From: an uncultured Geobacteraceae bacterium
GTDB taxonomy: Bacteria > Desulfobacterota > Desulfuromonadia > Geobacterales > Pseudopelobacteraceae
DNA length: 13,139 bases
Assembly (NCBI GenBank): GCA_903879825.1
Contig: CAIRND010000571.1
Location: 1-13,139 of the forward strand
Reading direction: 5' to 3'
Position numbers and translations under genes: made by a program. Numbering within the stretch: the stretch's first letter is position 1; each line of letters begins with the position of its first letter. The notes below the pieces were generated by a model. The model was given only the letters and a program-made list of their open reading frames with translations, ran no database searches and had not been told where the DNA came from. Below, one piece after another: positions 5,945-13,139 of the stretch.

Positions 5945-8900
5945 ATGAAAAGCGCTAATAACAACGAAATTGCAGCTGTAAGCAGAAATCTGCTTAGCAG
6001 ATTGGTGCCACGGGAGATTGCCTACCGTGTGGCATTCATCACATCACTTCTGATTATTGGTACACTTGGGCTATTCGTGTTCGTCAACATGCCATACCAA
6101 CGCAGCGCAATTCTTCATGCCATGGAGTCGGAAGCAAAAAGCACCGTTGCCTCTATAGGTCAAGTAACAGCGTCATCGATCATTTCGGAAGATTTTGCAG
6201 CTGTCATTGAACATTGCATGAAGGTTGTTAAGGACAGTCCATCGATCGCCTATGTTGTTGTCACCCGTAATGACGGCTTCTCACTGATATTTACAGAATC
6301 CGGATGGACGCAGGATACCCTGAAAGGTGTGTGGGTGCCGACGGGTAAACGTGTAGCCTCCAATCGCTTTCTCAAAAGTACTATTTCGACCGAAGAAGTT
6401 TTTCATTATTCAACCCCGTTCCAGTATTCAAGTATTGATTGGGGTTGGATACACATTGGACTCTCTCTAAAGACATTCAACGATAATATTGCCACGTTAT
6501 ATCAACGCACCACTCTGATCGCGCTGTTATGTGTCTTAATGGGCGTCGGAGTTGCGTTCTTCTCCTCCCGCAGGCTCACCAGACCGATTTCAATACTTGA
6601 CGAAATGGCTCAAAAAGTGGCCGGAGGGGATTTTTCGGTGCGGGTCTATAATCATAACGATGATGAGTTGGGAGATCTAACAAATTCATTCAACCTGATG
6701 ACCGCTAAACTGGGTGAGTCCCGAATAGAAATTATTAACGCCCGTGAATATACTGAGAATATCATTAAATCAATGAACGATGCTTTGTTTGTGATTTCCG
6801 CTAATGGTACCATCGAACAGGTGAATGCAGCAGCAGCCAGGCTTTTATGTTGCGAAGGATCTGAGTTGCTTGGCTGCGACCTTACAGATTTTTTTGAAAC
6901 AATAAGTGTGGATGAGATAAAAAATCCAGTTTCTCACTTCATAGCGGAAGCAATATCGCGTGGTCATGTCTGTGACGTGGAAATGCAGCTAAAATCTCAT
7001 AATGGCACAACCAGCACGGTAGTTATTTCACTTGCTGCCATGCATGATTTTAACAAAAATATTCTTGGAATTGTCTGTGTGGCTCTTGACATTACGGCCC
7101 GAAAACAATCAGAAGTTGATCTCATAGTTGCCAGAGATGTTGCAGAAGCGGCCAGTCAGTCTAAATCACAGTTTCTTGCCAATATGAGCCATGAAATCAG
7201 GACGCCAATGAACGGGGTGCTTGGCATGGCAGAATTGCTATTAATGACAAACCTGGATGCATGTCAGCTGCGTCAATTGAATACCTTAAAAACGTCGGGA
7301 GAGTCTCTGCTTAAAATTATCAATGATATTCTTGATTATTCAAAAATCGAAGCCGGTAAACTCACTTTAGAAAACCGCGTGTATGAAATTCGTGAAGTTG
7401 CTGGGGAAACCGTTGATATGTTTGCTACTCAAGCTGAGCAAAAAGGGCTCGAACTAATATATGTGATTCAGAGAACTGTACCTCGTTTCGTTATAGGGGA
7501 TGACAACCGATTGCGGCAGATAATTGTCAACCTTATTGGAAATGCGATTAAATTTACTGAACATGGACAGATTTCTCTGCTGGTAAATCTGCTTGAAGAA
7601 AACGATGAGACGATGGAACTCGAGTTTATGGTTATTGATACCGGAATTGGGATCAGTCCGGAAGCCCAGGAGAGAATATTTAACGAGTTTTCGCAAGCTG
7701 ACGGCAGCACTACACGTAAATTCGGCGGGACTGGCCTCGGACTTGCCATAGTAAAAAACCTCACCCAGCTTATGGATGGAAATGTTTATGTCGAAAGTAT
7801 CCCTAACAAGGGGAGCACCTTTTACTTCACGATAAAAGCTAAAAAAACTCCCCACGAAGAAATTGGCGAGTTCTACTCTAATTCATTGGTAGGGAAACGG
7901 GTGTTGATTGTTGATGACAACATCTCCACTCGGGAGAACCTGAAGTATGTCATAAATGCCTGGGGAATGCGGGGAGAAACTGCCGGTAATTTGAAAGAGA
8001 CACTCCGCATGTGTGTATTAGATGGTGCAGATCCTTATCGCTATGTGCTTATCGGGGCGCAGGAAATGGATTGCCAACAAGTTGTCCGGGCAATTAAAGA
8101 TGTTGTAGCCGAGAGTGATTTGCCAAATTTCATCCTTATGGCTTCAGATGAAGCGTGGGGCGAAGATTCAACGTTAGCAACTGCCGGTATTGATGCATAT
8201 CTAAAAAAACCAATCAGGCAGTCGCTGCTTCTAAACACTCTGTTGTCAATTCAAAATAATAAAAATGGTCGGGAGGTTTCTTATCCTATTGCGAGTGAAT
8301 GTAGCGGATATCATTTTTCTTCAGATATACTGTTAGTGGAGGACGCACCGGTTAATCTTGAGGTAGGGATGGGTATGCTGGAGTCATTCGGTTGCCGGGT
8401 TGACGTTGCCTGCGACGGTCAGGAGGCTTTAGACGCCATCCGGAAGAAATCCTATGACGTGATACTGATGGATTGCCAGATGCCGGTGATGGATGGTTAC
8501 GAGGCTACCCGGCGCTTGCGGGAAATGGAACGACAATCGGTTGACGGTTCTGCGGGAACACATCGGATCATAATTGCCCTTACAGCCCATGCAATGCAGG
8601 GCGAACGGCAGATCTGCCTTGACGCCGGAATGGATGATTACTTGGCAAAACCGTTCAGTCTGGCAGCGCTGGGAGAGGTACTATCTCGATGGCTGCCTGC
8701 CCACGATGCGGTTGATTCCCAGGGTACCGACTCTCCACTTGCTGAGGTAGTGGCTCAGGGGGTCCTTTCAATAAATGAATTATCTGCTTCATCCACTTGT
8801 GGCAACGGCATAGATATCAGTAGTCTTGACGCGATTCGCTCACTGCAGCGTCCGGGTAAGCCAGATATTCTTACTAAAGTGGTTGAACAGTATTTTGATG

Positions 8901-9169
8901 ATGCTGTCAAACAGATCGAGCTGATATGCAACGGTTATGTTTCTGGGGATGCAGCCGCCATACGGGGAGCCAGTCACCGCATGAAATCATCGAGTGCCAA
9001 TCTGGGAGCTCACTGGTTGGCCGATCTGTGCAAAGAACTGGAGGACATCTGCCGGGATGGTACTCTGCCGGTCGATATGATTCTGATCAAGGGGATCGAA
9101 ACAGGTTATTATGAAACCAAAGGCAAACTTGAGGAGTATCAAATGGAGAGGGGGAGTGTTTCCTTATAA
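5945..9169 (+). CDS. Hybrid histidine kinase: sensor-HAMP-PAS-HisKA-HATPase-REC-REC-HPt
   Basis: This 1074-residue inner-membrane kinase has transmembrane helices at about 29-49 and 189-208 around a ~135-residue periplasmic sensor domain, possibly Cache- or CHASE-like. HAMP follows (about 208-260), then PAS (about 267-385). HisKA carries SHEIRTP with phosphoacceptor His416. The ATPase shows the N box (Asn533), DTGIGI (565-570) and GGTGLGL (594-600). The first receiver (about 651-770) has Asp657/Asp658 and Lys755, but Gly704 falls where the phosphoacceptor Asp should be, so it is probably a pseudo-receiver. The second receiver (795-915) is complete: Glu799/Asp800, Asp843, Thr880 and Lys902. 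The C-terminal HPt holds His1011 in SHRMKSSSANLGA. The expected relay is His416 to Asp843 to His1011 and then to a separate receiver, most likely the next gene. AAGGAA lies 7 nt before ATG 5945. Coupling to the binding-protein gene 3 bp upstream suggests that protein supplies the signal. Confidence 0.95.
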   Translation: MKSANNNEIAAVSRNLLSRLVPREIAYRVAFITSLLIIGTLGLFVFVNMPYQRSAILHAMESEAKSTVASIGQVTASSIISEDFAAVIEHCMKVVKDSPSIAYVVVTRNDGFSLIFTESGWTQDTLKGVWVPTGKRVASNRFLKSTISTEEVFHYSTPFQYSSIDWGWIHIGLSLKTFNDNIATLYQRTTLIALLCVLMGVGVAFFSSRRLTRPISILDEMAQKVAGGDFSVRVYNHNDDELGDLTNSFNLMTAKLGESRIEIINAREYTENIIKSMNDALFVISANGTIEQVNAAAARLLCCEGSELLGCDLTDFFETISVDEIKNPVSHFIAEAISRGHVCDVEMQLKSHNGTTSTVVISLAAMHDFNKNILGIVCVALDITARKQSEVDLIVARDVAEAASQSKSQFLANMSHEIRTPMNGVLGMAELLLMTNLDACQLRQLNTLKTSGESLLKIINDILDYSKIEAGKLTLENRVYEIREVAGETVDMFATQAEQKGLELIYVIQRTVPRFVIGDDNRLRQIIVNLIGNAIKFTEHGQISLLVNLLEENDETMELEFMVIDTGIGISPEAQERIFNEFSQADGSTTRKFGGTGLGLAIVKNLTQLMDGNVYVESIPNKGSTFYFTIKAKKTPHEEIGEFYSNSLVGKRVLIVDDNISTRENLKYVINAWGMRGETAGNLKETLRMCVLDGADPYRYVLIGAQEMDCQQVVRAIKDVVAESDLPNFILMASDEAWGEDSTLATAGIDAYLKKPIRQSLLLNTLLSIQNNKNGREVSYPIASECSGYHFSSDILLVEDAPVNLEVGMGMLESFGCRVDVACDGQEALDAIRKKSYDVILMDCQMPVMDGYEATRRLREMERQSVDGSAGTHRIIIALTAHAMQGERQICLDAGMDDYLAKPFSLAALGEVLSRWLPAHDAVDSQGTDSPLAEVVAQGVLSINELSASSTCGNGIDISSLDAIRSLQRPGKPDILTKVVEQYFDDAVKQIELICNGYVSGDAAAIRGASHRMKSSSANLGAHWLADLCKELEDICRDGTLPVDMILIKGIETGYYETKGKLEEYQMERGSVSL

Positions 9170-9188
9170 CAGCGACAATATAAAAATG

Positions 9189-9203
9189 TCATGATCGTCA
9201 TGA
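9189..9203. promoter_or_regulatory. TCATGA-tcg-TCATGA dyad
   Basis: Two copies of the self-complementary hexamer TCATGA, separated by TCG, form a 15-bp symmetric site in the 159-bp gap between the kinase and the GGDEF-EAL gene. It lies about 125 bp before the latter's start. It may be an operator for separate control of the downstream gene. No T-run follows it, so a terminator is unlikely. Confidence 0.35.
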
Positions 9204-9328
9204 TGCCCCCAAGTATCAGAATTGCGCTGAAAGAAACATACAATTATTGCCGAAAGTTCAATGAAATGAAAAAGGGCATTAAAACTTCAGACTAATGATG
9301 ATGCGTGTTTACACTAAAGGGAAATCGC

Positions 9329-11464
9329 ATGGATGAAATACCATATAACAGTAGCTTCATCATGGTTGTTGATGATGACCCGTCAATGCGTTTAATGATG
9401 AGTTCTGCTCTGGAGTCACTCGGGCTTTGCGTCAAAGAGGCAGAAGATGGGATACAAGCATTAACCATACTTGAAAACATGATTCCGGATCTTCTTTTGC
9501 TGGACGTCATGATGCCTGGAATGGATGGCTTCGAAGTCTGTGCCCGCTTGAAAAAAAATCCTCTATTATCAGAAATCCCCATAGTGCTCGTAACAGGAAA
9601 CAACGATATCGATTCAATTCAGCGTGCTTTTGAACTGGGAATAACGGATTTTGTAACCAAACCAATTCCATGGGCTCTGATTGGTTATCGCATCAACTTT
9701 CTCTTGCGAGCTACCAAGTCTTTTACAGACTTAAAGGAAAATCAAAAACGTCTTTCCCACGCCCAGCAGTTGGCCGGAATGGGAACGTGGTCGTGGGACC
9801 TACATACAGATACCATCTGGTTTTCTGAAGAGGTTATGCAAATATTCAATTATGACCCGCACGGCTTTGATGCTTCATTTCAGTCATTTATCAGTTCTGT
9901 TCATCCTGCTGATCGTGAGAGGGTGCTGTATGCCACCAGCATTGCTATTGAGACCAACACATCATATAGCATCGATCATCAGTTGATGCTCTGTGACGGC
10001 AAGACATGCTTTGTTCATACCGAAGCCTCAGTGATTTCTGATCGTCACGGCACCCCGATCAAGCTGGAGGGGGCTATACAGGATATCACTAAGCGCAAGG
10101 AAGCAGAAAACCAAATTAGCCGCCTGGCTTTTTTTGATACTTTGACCGGTTTGCCGAACCGTACTCTATATCAAGATCATCTTAAACGAATTCATTCAAG
10201 ATCAGAAATTGAAAACACTCAATATGCCCTCCTGTTTATAGATATAGACGAATTCAAAACAATTAACGACACACTGGGCCATCATTTAGGCGATGTTTTA
10301 CTCCAGCAACTGGCACTTCGTTTGAAAGAGAGTGTACGTAGTGAAGATTTTGCTGCGTCAGGCATGGTCGCGCGCCTTGGCGGGGATGAGTTCGTTGTGA
10401 TCATTGACACATTCAATAGTAGTGAAGATCTGGCCATTATTGCGCAACGTATTATCAGCAACTTAAGATGTCCCGTGATGCTGGAAGAATCTGAAGTATC
10501 TGTTACCGGTAGTATCGGAATCAGTATATTTCCTGATGACGGTACAGACACGGCCACCTTGATTAAACACGCCGATATTGCGATGTATTCAGCCAAAGAT
10601 ATGGGCAAAAATACCTTCCGTTATTTTAACCAAGTAATGCATGTGGCTGCAACACTTCAGCTGGAAATTGAAAAAGCGCTTAAGATGGCGATCAATAACA
10701 ACGAGTTTCTCATGCATTATCAGCCGCAGGTTGACCTGCTTACTAAAAAAATTGTCGCATTTGAATCATTAATCCGCTGGAACAACCCAACACTCGGAAT
10801 TGTTGCGCCAGCAACCTTTATCCCCTTGGCAGAAAAAAGTAATTTTATTAAGGAATTAGACAGATGGGTGATCTCGAAAGTATTCGGCCAAATCAGGAAC
10901 TGGCTGGATATGGGTGTGGGTGGGTTCAAGGTTGCAATTAATCTTTCCGGCAAGAGCATCGTTCAGAATGATATTTCAGAATTTGTACTTCAGCAGCTTG
11001 AAAAGCAATTTATTGATCCGAATTTGATTCAGATAGAAATTACCGAAGGCATTTTAATGTTGGACGCGGATGCTGCAGAGCGGACACTTTACAAGCTTAA
11101 GAATATTGGAGTATCTCTTGCTATTGATGATTTCGGCACCGGTTACTCATCATTGCAGTATTTGCACCGGTTACCGGTTGACACAATAAAGATTGACCAG
11201 TCATTTGTTTCGAAAATTTCGGATATTAACCAGAAAGAACCCCTCATCAGTACTATTATTGCGTTGGCACAAAGTATGGAACTTCTGATTGTTGCTGAAG
11301 GAATTGAACGCGAAGTTCAAAACGACTATCTCAGCATAAATCATTGTCATATAGGGCAGGGGTATTTATATAGCTACCCTGTTCCTGCAGAACAAGTCCC
11401 GCTGTTGTTAGTGTGCTACAACAAAAAGGCATCGTATTCGAACCCGGACAGTCAATCTACATAA
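9329..11464 (+). CDS. Response regulator REC-PAS-GGDEF-EAL (c-di-GMP turnover)
   Basis: This 711-residue cytoplasmic protein starts with a full receiver (about 10-125: Asp15/Asp16, phosphoacceptor Asp59, Thr89, Lys111). A PAS domain follows (about 145-258), then GGDEF (about 265-435) and EAL (about 445-690). The diguanylate cyclase motif GGDEF is intact at 351-355. The normal inhibitory RxxD position (342-345) reads AASG. An RSED (337-340) lies five residues further upstream, so product inhibition may be lost or shifted. The phosphodiesterase domain has ESL (479-481) in place of EAL, and keeps Asn538 (INLSG), the EITEG motif, DDFGTG (600-605), Lys621, Glu657 and Gln677, so it is probably active. 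I chose ATG 9329 (AAGGGA 6 nt upstream) over GTG 9305. Its receiver is the natural target of the upstream kinase's HPt, so the relay should set c-di-GMP level. Confidence 0.94.
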   Translation: MDEIPYNSSFIMVVDDDPSMRLMMSSALESLGLCVKEAEDGIQALTILENMIPDLLLLDVMMPGMDGFEVCARLKKNPLLSEIPIVLVTGNNDIDSIQRAFELGITDFVTKPIPWALIGYRINFLLRATKSFTDLKENQKRLSHAQQLAGMGTWSWDLHTDTIWFSEEVMQIFNYDPHGFDASFQSFISSVHPADRERVLYATSIAIETNTSYSIDHQLMLCDGKTCFVHTEASVISDRHGTPIKLEGAIQDITKRKEAENQISRLAFFDTLTGLPNRTLYQDHLKRIHSRSEIENTQYALLFIDIDEFKTINDTLGHHLGDVLLQQLALRLKESVRSEDFAASGMVARLGGDEFVVIIDTFNSSEDLAIIAQRIISNLRCPVMLEESEVSVTGSIGISIFPDDGTDTATLIKHADIAMYSAKDMGKNTFRYFNQVMHVAATLQLEIEKALKMAINNNEFLMHYQPQVDLLTKKIVAFESLIRWNNPTLGIVAPATFIPLAEKSNFIKELDRWVISKVFGQIRNWLDMGVGGFKVAINLSGKSIVQNDISEFVLQQLEKQFIDPNLIQIEITEGILMLDADAAERTLYKLKNIGVSLAIDDFGTGYSSLQYLHRLPVDTIKIDQSFVSKISDINQKEPLISTIIALAQSMELLIVAEGIEREVQNDYLSINHCHIGQGYLYSYPVPAEQVPLLLVCYNKKASYSNPDSQST

Positions 11465-11592
11465 ACCTCTAAGCACGGAACCCTTAATTTCAATCTAAGG
11501 CAAAATCCATTTTTGCACCAACCTGCTGAACCGACTTCCAGATATTAATCTTGTCTATGGGGTTTGAAGTCTAAATGAACGAGGAAAATGCA
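11465..11592. other. Intergenic gap with a small hairpin
   Basis: GCAAAA (11500-11505) and TTTTGC (11511-11516) form a short AT-rich hairpin about 36 bp past the GGDEF-EAL stop codon. It could be a weak terminator or chance. No clear promoter is seen before the EAL-HDOD gene. Confidence 0.25.
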
Positions 11593-12819
11593 ATGACCGC
11601 TGAAAATTATTTTCTCGGAAGGCAACCAATCCTGAATCGCAACGAAGAGCTTGTAGCTTATGAGCTGCTATTTCGCTCTTCGGGGTCGAGAACAGCTGAT
11701 GTCTCCGATGCCTCGCACGCGACCGCCAGCGTCATCATTAACACCCTGACCAGCTTTGGGATCGAGGAGATTTTGGGAAAGTACAAGGGTTTCATTAATC
11801 TGGAATTTGAATTATTGATGGACGATTCATTGAACCTTCTTCCCGGATATCAAGTGGTTATTGAACTTTTGGAAACCCTTGAGGTTACACCGGCACTGGT
11901 GGAACGTTGTCGCTTCCTAAAAGAAAACGGATTTTCTCTGGCTCTTGACGATCATGAGTACAGTCCTATTTACCACGAATTGTACGAGATAGTTGACATT
12001 GTCAAGGTCGATCTTATACTGAATCCCGCTAAGGAACTGGCAGAGATGGTCAGACAGTTCCGCTGTTTTCCTGTTCAACTGCTTGCTGAGAAGGTAGAGA
12101 CTCTGGAAGAATTTACTCTCTGCCTAAACCTCGGTTTTGATCTGTTTCAGGGATACTATTTTGCAAAGCCATCGGTTCTGGAAAAAAAGCGCATGGATGA
12201 TTCAGGCACAGCAATGCTCAAGCTGATGCGTCAGTTTGGCGAGGATGCTGAACTTGACGAAATTGAGAAAACTTTTCGTGGAGACGCCGGGCTGACTTAT
12301 AAACTTCTTATGTTGGTAAACTCGGTAGGTACAGGAATTCGTAGTAAGATCGGTTCTGTCCGCCATGCCGTTTCAATACTTGGGCGACAACAGTTAAAAC
12401 GGTGGACTCAGTTGGCACTATTTGCCAGCAGTGATAAACGCGGTATGGAAAGCCCTCTTGTTGAAATGGCCGCCGTCCGGGCCCGGTTTATGGAAAATAT
12501 GGCTCCCAGTCATAAATGTTTGAGAGGTAATCATGACTCGTCTGAGAAAGCGTATATGACCGGAATACTCTCAATTTTGGGAGAGGTCTATGAGATTTCC
12601 ATGGATGAGGTGGTAGAAAAACTGAATCTCTCGGAAGATGTTAGGATGGCTCTCCTTTCTCACCAAGGCGGACTTGGTGAATTGCTCCATGTAGCAAAAT
12701 TGTTGGAAGAATTAGATTTTGACCGACTCGGCGCTTTTCTTGATGAGTCAGGTATCTCACACGAAGAAATGATTCGATCCCAGAAACAAGCATTTGCATG
12801 GCGCAAGGAAATAGACTGA
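11593..12819 (+). CDS. EAL-HDOD signalling protein (YuxH/CdgJ type)
   Basis: This 408-residue protein joins an N-terminal EAL domain (about 5-195) to a C-terminal HDOD domain (about 205-400), the layout of YuxH- and CdgJ-type proteins that link c-di-GMP signalling to motility or other outputs. The opening YFLGRQPILNRNEELVAYEL is characteristic of the family. EAL signatures are altered: ELL (24-26) for EAL, LDDHEY (118-123) for DDFGTG, AEKVE (165-169) for AEGVE, with QGYYF (186-190) kept. In this family such domains usually lack phosphodiesterase activity and act by binding partners. The HDOD part includes DAGLTYKLLMLVNS (231-244) and VRHAVSILGRQQLKRW (256-271). ATG 11593 has GAGG 8 nt upstream; the in-frame ATG 11575 has no well-placed Shine-Dalgarno. 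It lies 128 bp after the GGDEF-EAL gene and is probably a further output or modulator. Confidence 0.92.
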   Translation: MTAENYFLGRQPILNRNEELVAYELLFRSSGSRTADVSDASHATASVIINTLTSFGIEEILGKYKGFINLEFELLMDDSLNLLPGYQVVIELLETLEVTPALVERCRFLKENGFSLALDDHEYSPIYHELYEIVDIVKVDLILNPAKELAEMVRQFRCFPVQLLAEKVETLEEFTLCLNLGFDLFQGYYFAKPSVLEKKRMDDSGTAMLKLMRQFGEDAELDEIEKTFRGDAGLTYKLLMLVNSVGTGIRSKIGSVRHAVSILGRQQLKRWTQLALFASSDKRGMESPLVEMAAVRARFMENMAPSHKCLRGNHDSSEKAYMTGILSILGEVYEISMDEVVEKLNLSEDVRMALLSHQGGLGELLHVAKLLEELDFDRLGAFLDESGISHEEMIRSQKQAFAWRKEID

Positions 12820-12858
12820 TGCCCCTTTACTGTTTATATTTTATCAAGGGGTGTTTCC

Positions 12859-13020
12859 ATGAATAAAGACGTATATGAGCTTGTTACCGTCAATGACGGC
12901 AAGTCTGATACCACAGCTGTTATAAAGGTTCTTTCAGAAATAGCTTCAGGTTGCTTGACATCGAACATCAGACTGCTCGATTATTGTGGAGAAGTCCGGT
13001 ATGCTATGTATCAACCGTAA
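12859..13020 (+). CDS. Small hypothetical protein, 53 residues
   Basis: ATG 12859 is preceded by AAGGGG (12846-12851) with a 7-nt spacer, one of the best ribosome binding sites in the window, and the frame runs to TAA 13018-13020. The protein begins MNKDVYELVTVNDGKSDTT, contains a short helical stretch (VIKVLSEIAS) and two Cys (32 and 43), and has no signal peptide or membrane helix. It lies 39 bp after the EAL-HDOD gene, so it is likely cotranscribed. I do not recognise the family. Its position suggests a small partner or regulator of the signalling genes, but that is inference. Confidence 0.55.
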   Translation: MNKDVYELVTVNDGKSDTTAVIKVLSEIASGCLTSNIRLLDYCGEVRYAMYQP

Positions 13021-13139
13021 CTGCTGTATATAGAGGCAGTGACAAGAGTATGTGTCGGGGTTGTTCATTTGCACTGTCATAGTTTAAGTCACTTTGTCAA
13101 GCTCAGTTCTATTAGAGCTGCTTTAATGTGGCGTTTGAG
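13021..13139. other. Downstream tail, no gene seen
   Basis: ACTGC (13020-13024) can pair with GCAGT (13036-13040), but no T-run follows. Nothing else is recognisable before the window ends. Confidence 0.3.

Noticed and set aside
7454..7855. Minus-strand frames inside the kinase gene
   Set aside because: They are shadows of the strongly conserved ATPase coding region on the + strand.
1..13139. CRISPR array, insertion sequence or phage genes
   Set aside because: No regular repeat-spacer pattern, transposase, integrase or structural phage protein was seen.

Overview
The window reads as chromosomal DNA of a Gram-negative, flagellate-type environmental proteobacterium with heavy two-component and cyclic-di-GMP signalling. 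A member of the Desulfuromonadales/Geobacterales is my best guess, from the mix of a bacteriohemerythrin, PhnD-like binding proteins, a large hybrid kinase, REC-PAS-GGDEF-EAL and EAL-HDOD proteins. The G+C content looks moderate by eye. No rRNA, intact tRNA or housekeeping gene anchors the taxonomy, so this is inference.

Positions 1-1200 hold no convincing gene. Instead there are at least five strong inverted repeats (163-193, 292-327, 458-479, 592-633, 748-777), one of them a GC-rich REP-like palindrome, plus a decayed tRNA-like sequence with a CCA end at 336-405. Positions 1202-1631 carry a broken catalase-peroxidase (katG) relic. Part of its C-terminal half is recognisable and then jumps, across a large internal deletion, to the last ~23 codons of the gene. 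The left third therefore looks like an eroded, recombination-prone region.

From 1736 onward every gene lies on the + strand and is closely or moderately spaced. The order is: TolC-family outer membrane protein; PhnD-like periplasmic binding protein 1; single-domain hemerythrin; PhnD-like binding protein 2; membrane hybrid histidine kinase (sensor-HAMP-PAS-HisKA-HATPase-REC-REC-HPt); REC-PAS-GGDEF-EAL response regulator; EAL-HDOD protein; and a 53-residue small protein. The kinase starts 3 bp after binding protein 2, which suggests that the binding protein is its periplasmic ligand receptor. The kinase ends in an HPt domain, and the next gene is a receiver-headed c-di-GMP enzyme, which suggests a full phosphorelay from a periplasmic ligand to c-di-GMP turnover.

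The points most worth a second look are: the two paralogous binding proteins flanking a hemerythrin, with no transporter permease or ATPase in the window; the hemerythrin's loss of one iron-ligand histidine (Gln76); the first receiver of the kinase lacking its phosphoacceptor Asp; the displaced or lost c-di-GMP inhibitory site in the GGDEF domain; the palindrome cluster; and the katG remnant.
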